A stretch of 52,625 bases of DNA from CAYURH01 sp964447105 (GTDB lineage: Bacteria > Patescibacteriota > Saccharimonadia > Saccharimonadales > EFPC-124), in contig CAYURH010000006.1 in the NCBI GenBank assembly GCA_964447105.1, forward strand, positions 1-52,625, written 5' to 3'. Below are positions 32,729-40,924 of this stretch, piece after piece; the first letter of the stretch is position 1; each line of letters begins with the position of its first letter. Under the pieces are notes generated by a model that saw nothing but the letters and a program-made list of their open reading frames with translations, did no database searches and was not told the DNA's origin. The translations under genes were made by a program, and so were the position numbers.

Positions 32729-32801
32729 GGGACTATTTTGTATGAATGCGAACGCAAGATCAATCATCTTGCCAATGCCCAGGTTAAGACAAGGTAACTG
32801 A

Positions 32802-32987
32802 ATGTCGCGAAAAATAATTGGGATCATCCTCATTCTTCTCGGTATTGCCATTGGTTCGTTTGGTGTTTGGCTCATTGTAATGGCTCCATCGGCATTTTGG
32901 GGTTGCTTATCAGTTGTCGGCCTCGGAGTCGGTTTATTTTTCTGGGATCTGATACGCATAGAGGTGAAGATTTTTGGAAAAATATAG
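32802..32987 (+). CDS. small two-helix membrane protein C
   Basis: 61 residues, helices at about 5-27 and 31-50 with IIGIILILLGIAI near the start. Third of the tandem set, 73 nt after B. No Shine-Dalgarno. Confidence 0.5.
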   Translation: MSRKIIGIILILLGIAIGSFGVWLIVMAPSAFWGCLSVVGLGVGLFFWDLIRIEVKIFGKI

Positions 32988-33035
32988 CAATTTTCCTGCT
33001 TTATTTTTTTCGGTAGGAACAGGCCAAGCCAGACC

Positions 33036-33044
33036 TGTTACAAT
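33036..33044 (+). promoter_or_regulatory. extended -10 of the sugar dehydrogenase gene, leaderless type
   Basis: TGT-TACAAT ends 6 nt before ATG 33051. Confidence 0.55.
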
Positions 33045-33050
33045 AAGCTC

Positions 33051-34280
33051 ATGGATGCAGGTGGGTTTATAGAGCAAGCCACACGGCCGCCCAAGAAGCC
33101 ATGGTTGTCGTGGGTGTACTTGGGGATTTTTGCGCTGGTGGCGACTGCTGCTGGTGTGCTGATTTGGTGGGGTGCGCAGGCAGCAATCGATGCTAATATT
33201 CAGTCGGCTAACGCGCCGCAGGCGGTGATCCCGACTAAATCGACAGCCACTCCCCAGTTGACAACCGAGACGGTGGTGAGCGGGCGTGATCATATTTGGG
33301 AAATTGTGTTTTTGCCAACCAAAGAAATGCTGTTTACTGAGCGCAAGGGCGCACTGAATGTTATGAAGGCCGACGGCAGCATGGCGAGTGTGGCTCAGAT
33401 TCCTGATATTTATGCCAAAGGCGAGGGTGGCTTATTGGGTCTGGCGCTTGACCCTAATTTTACGCAGAACCGTTTTATTTATACGTGCATAGACAGCACG
33501 CGCGGTGATATTCGTGTAGTGCGCTGGCATCTCAAAGACGATTTGTCTGGGCTGGATAATCGCAGCGACATCGTGACCGGTATTACTATGAACACTACTA
33601 CATTTCCCGGCCGGCATTCAGGCTGTCGGGTCAAATGGGGCCCTGATGGTTTTTTGTGGATTGGCACAGGCGATGCGGCTCTCGGCGACACGGGTATTCA
33701 ACCCACCAGGCTTGGTGGCAAAATATTACGCGTGGACCGCGACGGCAATCCGGCCACCGGGAATATTGGCGGCGCGTATGATCCGCGTATTTACAGTTTT
33801 GGCCATCGCAATGTGCAGGGTATCGCTTTTTACCCCAAAGCCCAAGACGGTGTGTTAGGTGTGAACGTGGAACATGGGTCAGATGTAGATGACGAAGTGA
33901 ACCTACTTGTGGCGGGTAATTTTGGCTGGGCGCCATCGTCAGTGGGTTATATCGAAAACGTGCCCATGACCGACCTCACCCGTTTCCCCGACGCTAAAAC
34001 TGCTATTTGGAAATCAGGCCGCCCCACACAAGCTCCATCGGGCGCTACATTTTTGCGCGGTACTCAATGGAAAGGGTGGGACGGCGCCTTGGCGGTCGCG
34101 GTGCTCAAAGCGCACCATCTCAAGATTTTGAAAATAGAAAAGAACGTAGTTACGAAAGAAGAGCAAGTGCTCAGCAACTTTGGTCGCCTGCGCACTGCAG
34201 TGCAGGGCCCCGATGGTAACCTGTATTTGAGCACCGACAACGGCGGCAGTGACCAGATAATTCGCGTCACGCCTCACTAA
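33051..34280 (+). CDS. PQQ-type sugar dehydrogenase (glucose/sorbosone dehydrogenase family), membrane-anchored
   Basis: 409 residues. One N-terminal membrane helix (about 19-43) places the domain outside. The six-bladed propeller shows family motifs: LFTERKGALNVM, GEGGLLGLALDPNF, GRHSGCRVKWGPDGFLWIGTGD, YSFGHRNVQGIAFYP, EHGSDVDDEVNLL and GRLRTAVQGPDGNLYLSTDN. Members oxidise aldoses with pyrroloquinoline quinone. No PQQ synthesis gene is in the window, so the cofactor would have to come from elsewhere (inferred). Leaderless-type start. Confidence 0.88.
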   Translation: MDAGGFIEQATRPPKKPWLSWVYLGIFALVATAAGVLIWWGAQAAIDANIQSANAPQAVIPTKSTATPQLTTETVVSGRDHIWEIVFLPTKEMLFTERKGALNVMKADGSMASVAQIPDIYAKGEGGLLGLALDPNFTQNRFIYTCIDSTRGDIRVVRWHLKDDLSGLDNRSDIVTGITMNTTTFPGRHSGCRVKWGPDGFLWIGTGDAALGDTGIQPTRLGGKILRVDRDGNPATGNIGGAYDPRIYSFGHRNVQGIAFYPKAQDGVLGVNVEHGSDVDDEVNLLVAGNFGWAPSSVGYIENVPMTDLTRFPDAKTAIWKSGRPTQAPSGATFLRGTQWKGWDGALAVAVLKAHHLKILKIEKNVVTKEEQVLSNFGRLRTAVQGPDGNLYLSTDNGGSDQIIRVTPH

Positions 34281-34360
34281 AATTGCTAAATACTAGCCAC
34301 ATAATAAAAACCACGTTATACTACGCTTTGTAAGCATTAACGTAATAAAAAGGAAAACGT

Positions 34361-34657
34361 ATGAACCTTTGGGGTAACGACGAAAAGAAAGACGACCAAG
34401 CTGCAGCGCCACAAGGCGACGCAGGCATGACTCCTCCTGCTGGTGGCGCACCAATGGGCGGCGACCAAGGCGGCGCTATGCCTCCTGCAGGCGGCGACAT
34501 GGGCGCACCCAAAACTGACGGTGGCGCAATGGGCGGCGACGCTCCAAGCGCAGGCGCTCCAGCTGACGGCGGCATGGACAAACCAGCCGAAGGCGGCGAC
34601 ATGGGCGCAGCTCCAGCTGGTGGCGAAGAAGAGAAAAAAGACGGCGGCATGATGTAA
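34361..34657 (+). CDS. low-complexity Gly/Ala/Pro/Met-rich protein
   Basis: 98 residues with a short charged start (NLWGNDEKKDDQ) and then degenerate repeats of the type GGDMGAP / PAGGAPMGG, ending in GGMM. No signal peptide or helix. AAGGA lies 7 nt before the ATG, and a U-type terminator follows. Sequence composition suggests an intrinsically disordered abundant protein; function unknown. Confidence 0.65.
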   Translation: MNLWGNDEKKDDQAAAPQGDAGMTPPAGGAPMGGDQGGAMPPAGGDMGAPKTDGGAMGGDAPSAGAPADGGMDKPAEGGDMGAAPAGGEEEKKDGGMM

Positions 34658-34677
34658 TCACGCCCTGCCGGCGTTGT

Positions 34678-34710
34678 AAAAAGGGGTTGCCACCGCGCAA
34701 CCCCTTTTTA
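34678..34710. terminator. bidirectional rho-independent terminator
   Basis: AAAAAGGGGTTGC (34678-34690) pairs perfectly with GCAACCCCTTTTT (34697-34709). Confidence 0.92.
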
Positions 34711-34712
34711 AA

Positions 34713-34721
34713 TGGTATAAT
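34713..34721 (+). promoter_or_regulatory. extended -10 of the LEA-like gene
   Basis: TGG-TATAAT shortly after the terminator, about 30 nt before ATG 34754, which has a strong AGGAGG. Confidence 0.6.
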
Positions 34722-34753
34722 TAAGGCACATAAGCTTTAACATAGGAGGGTCC

Positions 34754-35026
34754 ATGAACGATTGGGACGACACCAAAGCTAAAGCCCAGGACGCAGCCGC
34801 CGGTATGGCTGACGACGCCAAAAAGGCGGCAGAAAACATAGGCGACAAGGTACAAGAAGGCGCCGAGCAAGCTAAAGACGTAGCTGGCGACGTTGCCGAC
34901 AAAGCTCAAGAAATGGGCGACAAGGCAGCCGATGCAGCCCAAGACATGGGTGACAAGGCTCAAGACGCAGCCAAAGATCTTGGCGACAAAGCCAAAGACG
35001 CCTGGAAAGACATAGCTCAGAACTAG
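34754..35026 (+). CDS. LEA-like amphipathic helical repeat protein
   Basis: 90 residues made almost wholly of 11-residue-type repeats rich in Ala, Lys, Asp and Gln (DKAQEMGDKAADAAQDMGDK). The pattern resembles group 3 LEA or apolipoprotein-like stress proteins that fold into amphipathic helices on membranes or during drying. AGGAGG with 4 nt spacing precedes the ATG, and a U-type terminator follows, so high expression is likely (inferred). Confidence 0.75.
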   Translation: MNDWDDTKAKAQDAAAGMADDAKKAAENIGDKVQEGAEQAKDVAGDVADKAQEMGDKAADAAQDMGDKAQDAAKDLGDKAKDAWKDIAQN

Positions 35027-35038
35027 TGGGGCTACATA

Positions 35039-35067
35039 TAAAAGAGCCGGGATCACCGGCTCTTTTA
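35039..35067 (+). terminator. rho-independent terminator
   Basis: TAAAAGAGCCGG and CCGGCTCTTTTA around GATCA, with the stem ending in a T run. Confidence 0.88.
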
Positions 35068-35085
35068 TTGTCCCTGGCTGTTATC

Positions 35086-35094
35086 TGTTATAAT
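35086..35094 (+). promoter_or_regulatory. extended -10 of alaS, leaderless type
   Basis: TGT-TATAAT ends 9 nt before ATG 35104. Confidence 0.6.
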
Positions 35095-35103
35095 TTCTGT
35101 GAT

Positions 35104-37020
35104 ATGAATGCTCAAGATATTCGCAAAGCTTATTTAGAATTCTGCAAACGCAACCAACATACTATTATTCCGCGTGCGCTTTTGGTGCCGCAAAACGATC
35201 CAACCACATTGTTTACGGGCAGTGGCATGCAGCCGATGATCCCGTATTTGTTGGGTGAAGAACACCCCGATGGTACCCGTATCGCCGACAGCCAAACCGT
35301 ATTTCGGGCACAAGACATCGAAGACATTGGCGACAACCGCCACACTACCTTTTTTGAAATGCTGGGCAACTGGAGTTTAGGCGATTACTTCAAACAAGAG
35401 CAGCTGCCATGGGTGTGGGAATTTTTGACAGACGTTATCAAACTTGACCCAACTCGACTGTACGTAACTGTATTTAGTGGTGATTCGCAGGCCGGTATCC
35501 CCAAAGATACCGTTAGTGCCGAAATCTGGAAGAAACTATTTGCCGACAAAGGCATAGACGCGACCGAGGCCGAAATCGGCAGCGAGGCCAACGGCGCCAA
35601 GCGTGGTGTCAAACCCGGCGAGCGAATCTTTTATTATGATGATGCCAAAAACTGGTGGTGGCGCGGCAGTCGCATTGCCAACATGCCAGCCGGTGAACCC
35701 GGTGGGCCTGATAGTGAAGTGTTTTACGAATTCGATTTTGTACAGCACGACACCAAATACGGCGAACACTGCCATCCCAACTGCGACTGCGGTCGGTTTA
35801 TCGAAATCTGCAACAGCGTGTTTATGGAATACATCAAAACCGACAAAGGCTTCGAAAAGTTGCCCAAACAAAACGTTGATTTTGGTGGTGGGCTAGAGCG
35901 CATTGCGCAAGTGGCCATCAATAGTCCTGACATTTTTAAGATCAGTGTGGTGTGGCCGATTGTCGAAAAACTCGAAGTGTTGTCGGGCAAATCATACAAC
36001 GCCCATACCGCTGCCATGCGTGTGATTGCCGACCATTTGCGCGCCGCAACATTTTTGGCGGTCGACGGCGTGGTGCCCAGCAACAAAGAGCAGGGTTATG
36101 TCATGCGTCGGCTACTGCGCCGCGCCATTCGGTTTGCGTTTGACTTAGGGGTCGAACAAAATTTTGTGCAAGAAATCGTGCCGGTGGTAGTAAGTTTGTA
36201 CGAAGCTGACTTTCCCGAAGTTGCTCAGCGCCGTCAGCAAGTGATTGATATTTTGGCCAAAGAAGAAAAAGTTTTTCGCCAAACCTTGCGCCAAGGCGTG
36301 CGCGAATTCGAAAAGATCGTGCACTTCAAAACGAGCGGACATCACGGTGGCGATGCCGAGGCTACGATTGACGGCGCCGATATCTTTAAGCTATACGACA
36401 CCTACGGGTTCCCGGTAGAGCTCGTGAAAGAAGAGGCCTTTAAACTAGGCGCAAAACTAAGCGACAAAGCCGACGAACAATTTGGTACGCTCATGGCTGA
36501 ACAAAAAGCCCGTTCCCAAACCGCCAGCAAAGGTGTATTCAAAGGCGGCCTGGCTGACAACAGCGAAATCACCACCAAATACCACACCGCCAACCACTTA
36601 ATGTACAAAGCCCTGCGCCAAGTGTTGGGCGACCACGTGATCCAACGCGGCGCCAACATCACGCCTGAGCGTATTCGCTTTGACTTTAGTCACCCCGAAA
36701 AAGTTACGCCAGATCAAGTCAAACAAGTCGAAGATATCGTAAACGAGCAAATCCGCAAAGACCTAAAAGTGTGGTGGCAAGAATACCCCACCGAAGAAGC
36801 GTTCAAACTGGGTGCCATGGGCGCTTTCGGCGATCGCTACGGCGACAAGGTCAAAGTGTATCAAATGGGCGAAGGCGACGACCGTTTTAGCTTCGAAATT
36901 TGCGGTGGCCCGCACGTTGAACACACGGGCACGCTTGGCGAAGGTGGTAAAACGTTCAAAATTCTCAAAGAAGAGGCGTCCAGTGCTGGCGTCCGCCGTA
37001 TCAAGGCTGCTCTCGTCTAG
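35104..37020 (+). CDS. alaS: alanyl-tRNA synthetase, lacking the C-terminal (C-Ala) region
   Basis: Charges tRNA-Ala. The 638-residue product has the class II core (HTIIPRALLVPQNDPTTLFTGSGMQPM; TTFFEMLGNWSLGDYFK; VDFGGGLERI), a helical tRNA-binding part and the editing domain with HTANHL (first His pair) and CGGPHVEHTG. It ends right after GVRRIKAAL, where bacterial enzymes continue with a coiled coil and the C-Ala domain. Usual length is about 870 residues. The start at 35104 (MNAQDIRK) was chosen by family N terminus and -10 spacing; the open frame from 35026 is leader. Confidence 0.95.
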   Translation: MNAQDIRKAYLEFCKRNQHTIIPRALLVPQNDPTTLFTGSGMQPMIPYLLGEEHPDGTRIADSQTVFRAQDIEDIGDNRHTTFFEMLGNWSLGDYFKQEQLPWVWEFLTDVIKLDPTRLYVTVFSGDSQAGIPKDTVSAEIWKKLFADKGIDATEAEIGSEANGAKRGVKPGERIFYYDDAKNWWWRGSRIANMPAGEPGGPDSEVFYEFDFVQHDTKYGEHCHPNCDCGRFIEICNSVFMEYIKTDKGFEKLPKQNVDFGGGLERIAQVAINSPDIFKISVVWPIVEKLEVLSGKSYNAHTAAMRVIADHLRAATFLAVDGVVPSNKEQGYVMRRLLRRAIRFAFDLGVEQNFVQEIVPVVVSLYEADFPEVAQRRQQVIDILAKEEKVFRQTLRQGVREFEKIVHFKTSGHHGGDAEATIDGADIFKLYDTYGFPVELVKEEAFKLGAKLSDKADEQFGTLMAEQKARSQTASKGVFKGGLADNSEITTKYHTANHLMYKALRQVLGDHVIQRGANITPERIRFDFSHPEKVTPDQVKQVEDIVNEQIRKDLKVWWQEYPTEEAFKLGAMGAFGDRYGDKVKVYQMGEGDDRFSFEICGGPHVEHTGTLGEGGKTFKILKEEASSAGVRRIKAALV

Positions 37021-37023
37021 TCT

Positions 37024-37641
37024 ATGGCGTTTGGCCCTGAAATCCAGATAGAACCTACCGAAGAACGACCAGTTGAAGTGCGTTTGGGCGCCATTGCGCG
37101 CGCAGATCTCGCCGACCTGCCTGGTGAGCTTGGTCCGGATGTTACACGCTATTTGAAACCGGCATTTGCTCAGCAGTTGACCGACTTGGCCGATGGTGGT
37201 GAGTATTTTGATGAACTCAGCGATGACCCTCACAATATTCATTGGGGTATTTTTTGCCAGGAGGGGTTGGTGGGCATTACGGGCTTTCGCGATGTGAATA
37301 TCGGCGGCCCCAAACATCCTGTGGGGCGGATTGCCATTATGCGCGCCGTTTTTTTGGGTCGCGGCTACGGCGGCGCTGCCATTGCGGCGCGAACGACAGC
37401 GTTTGATCGTGGCTTGGGGTTTGATCACAATGTCGTAGAGGTGGATGTGCAAAATGTTCCCGCGGTCCGAATACACAAAGCGGCCGGCTATGCCGTAAGT
37501 ACTCAGGTTGTGCATGGTGAGCGTCTGCGCCATGCTATGGTGCAGTCTCGCACGGGCAAAGCGCCATATACTGACCCGCACCAAGAAGCTGAGCGAACGA
37601 TGCAGCGTACATTGGCACAATATAAAATCCGAATGAAATAG
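37024..37641 (+). CDS. GNAT-family N-acetyltransferase
   Basis: 205 residues. The GNAT core is at about 70-165: HWGIFCQEGLVGITGFRDV strands, the acetyl-CoA pyrophosphate loop in LGRGYGGAAIA (about 117-127) and VPAVRIHKAAGY. An acceptor cannot be assigned. The ATG at 37024 lies 3 nt after the alaS stop, so it is co-transcribed with alaS. Confidence 0.82.
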   Translation: MAFGPEIQIEPTEERPVEVRLGAIARADLADLPGELGPDVTRYLKPAFAQQLTDLADGGEYFDELSDDPHNIHWGIFCQEGLVGITGFRDVNIGGPKHPVGRIAIMRAVFLGRGYGGAAIAARTTAFDRGLGFDHNVVEVDVQNVPAVRIHKAAGYAVSTQVVHGERLRHAMVQSRTGKAPYTDPHQEAERTMQRTLAQYKIRMK

Positions 37642-37643
37642 AA

Positions 37644-37698
37644 AACCAGGCGCTCCTGCTGCAGCGTGGGTGGCACGCGCGCGAGGGGTTGCCTGGTT
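37644..37698. terminator. hairpin between convergent GNAT and small membrane gene
   Basis: AACCAGGC (37644-37651) pairs with GCCTGGTT (37691-37698), with GC-rich inner sequence. Confidence 0.45.
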
Positions 37699-37707
37699 CC
37701 CAGAATA

Positions 37708-37863
37708 CTAGTTGCTCAGTGGGCTGGCGATGAGCGACCCGATTAGGCCGATCACACTGAGGGTGGTTGCCCACCCAGGGTGGCCGTTCAGTCCGGCGAA
37801 CATGCCGCCGATGACGAACCCGCCGCCGCCAAATAGGATGTAGGGGTTAAAAGTAAACTCCAT
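37708..37863 (-). CDS. 51-residue small membrane protein
   Basis: Translation on the minus strand from ATG 37863 gives MEFTFNPYILFGGGGFVIGG, then one stretch MFAGLNGHPGW, then a hydrophobic helix TLSVIGLIGSLIAS. GGGGAGG lies 9 nt upstream. A consensus promoter overlapped by a palindrome precedes it (37899-37928). The Gly-rich first helix and the second helix would form a hairpin in the membrane. It is a complete cassette like the larger accessory genes. Function unknown. Confidence 0.65.
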   Translation of the reverse strand: MEFTFNPYILFGGGGFVIGGMFAGLNGHPGWATTLSVIGLIGSLIASPLSN

Positions 37864-37898
37864 ATTGTTCAGCCTCCCCGGCTAGTTCTGGATGCTAT

Positions 37899-37928
37899 AA
37901 TAGTACCATTGATGGGTACTATTGTCAA
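37899..37928 (-). promoter_or_regulatory. promoter with operator-like palindrome
   Basis: On the minus strand TTGACA (37928-37923), 17 nt, TACTAT (37905-37900). The spacer and -10 are covered by a perfect 9-bp inverted repeat, AATAGTACC and GGTACTATT with 7 nt between (37899-37923). This placement suits a dimeric repressor. Confidence 0.6.
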
Positions 37929-37958
37929 GTATTACCATAAGCATTCACGGGCGGCTTA

Positions 37959-37967
37959 TGCTATACT
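37959..37967 (+). promoter_or_regulatory. extended -10 of the pilM-like gene, leaderless type
   Basis: TGC-TATACT ends 9 nt before ATG 37977. Confidence 0.6.
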
Positions 37968-37976
37968 GTTCTGCAG

Positions 37977-39248
37977 ATGATTCTCGATAAGCTCAAGCAA
38001 GTCTTGCCCAAAAACGTGGCCGGAGGTGCGCAGCATCTCTTGGCACTGGATATTGGTACGGAATATGTCAAAGCCCTTATTGCCGAAGTGCAGGGCGATC
38101 AGCTCAAAATTATTGGCGTCGGCCGCGAACACCAGGGTCTCAGCGACATGCATAGCGGCGCTATTGCTGATATTGGCGCTGTGGTACGCAACTGCGAAGC
38201 CGCGCTGAGCGATGCCGAACAACAGGCTGGTTTGCAGGCCAAAAAAGTAGTCATTGGTATTGCTGGTGAACTGGTCAAGGGCCTTACCAACACCATCCGT
38301 TATAAACGCCCCCAGCCCGACCTGCCACTCGACATGCGCGAGATGGAATTTATTATCGAAAAGGTGCAAGAGCGCGCTCACACCAAAGCTCAAAAACAAA
38401 TCGCCTGGGAAACGGGCAACGCCGATGTCGAAATCAAGCTGGTGAACAGCGCTATAGTGAGCATTCATATTGATGGCTACAAAGTTAGTAATCCTATAGG
38501 GTTCCAGGGCAAAGACGTGGCGATCCAGATTTATACCGCTTTTGCGCCCATGGTGCATATTGGTGCGTTGGAGCGCACGGCACAAGAACTGGATTTGGAT
38601 TTGATTGCTGTGGCGGCTGAGCCGTTTGCGGTGAGCCGAAGCGTATTGGGGACCGATGCCAGCAGCACATTTACGGCGATTTTGGCCGACGTGGGCGGTG
38701 GCACCACCGATATCGCTGTGGTAAACGACGGCGGCGTGGAAGGCACCAAAATGTTTGGCATTGGTGGGCGTAGTTTTACCAAAACAATCGCCACAGATTT
38801 GGACCTACCGTTCGAAGATGCTGAAAAGCTAAAATTACACGCTGACGAGCCCAATCTAAAACCCGAAATCAAGAAAAAACTCGACCAAGCGCTCGACAAA
38901 ACACTCGAAGTCTGGCTCAACGGAGTTGAGCTGGCGCTGAGCGAATTCGACGCCATCGACCATTTGCCAAACCGCCTATTGCTTTGTGGCGGTGGTGCCA
39001 GCCTGGCCAAATTAGTAGAGGCGCTCGAAGAACAGCCCTGGTACAAAAGCTTGCCATTTACCAAAAAACCAACTGTGCAGCGTATCCAGCCCAACGAAGT
39101 TGCGGGTATGAGCGATGTGACCGGTCAAGTGACTGACCATACTTTTATCACCGCCATGGGACTGCTCAGGGTGGGCTATGATACGATGGTAGGAAGTGCC
39201 AGTGACACCAAAATCAGCGACACATTTAATCGCATATTGAGCACATGA
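37977..39248 (+). CDS. PilM/FtsA-like actin-fold ATPase
   Basis: 423 residues of the FtsA/PilM group: LLALDIGTEYVKALIAEV (phosphate 1), an SHS2-type insert (about 80-190), TAILADVGGGTTDIAVV (phosphate 2, about 235-251), FGIGGRSFTKTIA and LLLCGGGASLAKLVEAL (adenosine motif). It could anchor a pilus or division complex at the membrane. The C terminus lacks an obvious membrane-targeting helix. Its TGA overlaps the ATG of the next gene (ATGA), so it is coupled to the baseplate-J-like membrane protein. Confidence 0.8.
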   Translation: MILDKLKQVLPKNVAGGAQHLLALDIGTEYVKALIAEVQGDQLKIIGVGREHQGLSDMHSGAIADIGAVVRNCEAALSDAEQQAGLQAKKVVIGIAGELVKGLTNTIRYKRPQPDLPLDMREMEFIIEKVQERAHTKAQKQIAWETGNADVEIKLVNSAIVSIHIDGYKVSNPIGFQGKDVAIQIYTAFAPMVHIGALERTAQELDLDLIAVAAEPFAVSRSVLGTDASSTFTAILADVGGGTTDIAVVNDGGVEGTKMFGIGGRSFTKTIATDLDLPFEDAEKLKLHADEPNLKPEIKKKLDQALDKTLEVWLNGVELALSEFDAIDHLPNRLLLCGGGASLAKLVEALEEQPWYKSLPFTKKPTVQRIQPNEVAGMSDVTGQVTDHTFITAMGLLRVGYDTMVGSASDTKISDTFNRILST

Positions 39249-40924
39249 ACAAAGACGTTATTTACATCGACATCGAAGACGATATCACCGGCATCATCGG
39301 TAAAGTTAAAGGTTCCAAAGAAAAAATCGTCGCGCTCGTACCACCCAAACGCGTAGGTGTGCTGCAAAGCGCAGTTAATTTGAAATTACTCACCAAAGCC
39401 GCCCAATCAGCCGGCAAACGCGTGGTGCTTATCACGAACGAACATTCGCTTATTGCGTTGGCCGCTGGTGTGAAAATCCCTGTGGCCAAAAATTTGCAAA
39501 GTAAGCCTGAAATCCCTCAACTTGACGCGCAAGAAAGTGATGTTGACGAAATTATCAATGGCGCCGAACTCCCCGTAGGCGAAATTGCTTCGAGTCGCAT
39601 GGCGCCACACGATCCTCCCACCAAAGACGAAGAAGACATGATGGAGCTCGGTGATACGGCCATCGAAGCCTCAGCGCCGCCACGTATCAAACCGGCTGGC
39701 ATGAGCGGTATTACCGCCAAGCTGAAGGACAAAGCCAAAAGCAAAGTGCCCAATTTTGAGCGTTTTCGTTCGCGTATATTTATATTTGGTGGCGGCGGGT
39801 TGCTGCTGATCCTGTTCCTGATATGGGCTACTCTTATTGCGCCGCACGCCGAAGTGACTATTGTCGCCAAGACCAATCCGATTAGCGTCGACCAAGTCCT
39901 CACGCTCGACCCTGCCCTGCCGCAGAGTGATATCACGAGTTTCAAACTCAAACCTACGGTGAAGCAGCTCAAGAAATCAGTTGTGGCTGAATTCACCGCT
40001 ACCGGCACCAAAGATGTGGGCAACGCCGCCACTGGTACCCTGACATTGCGCAACTGTGACTATCCGAGTGGGTTTACGCTGGAAGCTGGCAATAAATTTA
40101 CCTCTGGCGATGGTCATGTATTTACGAGTACCGCCAAAGTCACCGTGCCCGCATTTACAGGCCCAGCCAGCTCATGTACGTTGGGCGGCGCATCGTCGGG
40201 CAAAGCCACGGTGGCGGTCAAAGCTGCCGACATTGGACCCGGCTATAACCTAGACGCCCAGGGATATGACATCGACGGCGTAAGTGGCAAAGTGGATGCT
40301 CAAGGCACTGCCATGGCTGGCGGCACCAAACAAACTGTTACGGTAGTGTCGCAGGCCGACGTGGACAAAGCTAAAACCACCCTACCTCAGCAAGACGAAG
40401 AAAGCGCCAAAAACGAACTGCGCGCCCAGTTTGGCGGCGACCAGCAAATCATTGCCGAAAGTTATCTGCTCGAAGCCGGCCAACCGGTTGTGTCGCCAGA
40501 TGTTGGCCAGCAGGCGCAGCAGGGCAAGGTCACTATTGAAACAACATATACCTTCGTAAGTGTGGCGCGCGATGACATAAAAAAGGTGATAACCAGTGAT
40601 GTTGACCTAGTCCTCAAATCGCAAAGCAGCCAACAAGTGTACGATCTGGGTACCGACAAAGTAAAATTCCAGAGTTTCCAGCAGCTTCCAGGTACACCCA
40701 CGTATAGTACGCGCCTGCTCACCACCGCCCAGGCTGGGCCCAAAGTCGACACCAAAGCCCTTGCTCGCCAGATTACCGGCAAGCGTGCTGGCGAAGTGCA
40801 ACAACAGATTAGCGATATTCAAGGTGTGGATGATGTAAAGGTAGAATATTCACCATTTTGGGTGAATGCCGCCCCAGGGCCGGACAAAATCAACATCAAG
40901 TTCAGCATAAGTAATGGTAAATAA
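39245..40924 (+). CDS. large membrane protein with baseplate-J-like extracellular part
   Basis: 559 residues. A cytoplasmic N-terminal domain (about 1-85, DVIYIDIEDDITGIIGKV), a charged linker, one membrane helix (about 178-200, IFGGGGLLLILFLIWATLI) and a long external strand-rich part with repeats resembling baseplate J-like proteins (ATGTLTLRNC, FTSTAKVTVPAF, KATVAVKAADIGPGYN). Typical of a protein family widely seen in Patescibacteria. Genetic coupling to the PilM-like ATPase suggests a trans-envelope complex (inferred). The stop overlaps the start of ruvX by 11 nt. Confidence 0.72.
   Translation: MNKDVIYIDIEDDITGIIGKVKGSKEKIVALVPPKRVGVLQSAVNLKLLTKAAQSAGKRVVLITNEHSLIALAAGVKIPVAKNLQSKPEIPQLDAQESDVDEIINGAELPVGEIASSRMAPHDPPTKDEEDMMELGDTAIEASAPPRIKPAGMSGITAKLKDKAKSKVPNFERFRSRIFIFGGGGLLLILFLIWATLIAPHAEVTIVAKTNPISVDQVLTLDPALPQSDITSFKLKPTVKQLKKSVVAEFTATGTKDVGNAATGTLTLRNCDYPSGFTLEAGNKFTSGDGHVFTSTAKVTVPAFTGPASSCTLGGASSGKATVAVKAADIGPGYNLDAQGYDIDGVSGKVDAQGTAMAGGTKQTVTVVSQADVDKAKTTLPQQDEESAKNELRAQFGGDQQIIAESYLLEAGQPVVSPDVGQQAQQGKVTIETTYTFVSVARDDIKKVITSDVDLVLKSQSSQQVYDLGTDKVKFQSFQQLPGTPTYSTRLLTTAQAGPKVDTKALARQITGKRAGEVQQQISDIQGVDDVKVEYSPFWVNAAPGPDKINIKFSISNGK

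Noticed and set aside
35026..35103. 26-residue N-terminal extension of AlaRS
   Set aside because: It crosses a terminator and the -10 box; family N terminus begins at 35104.
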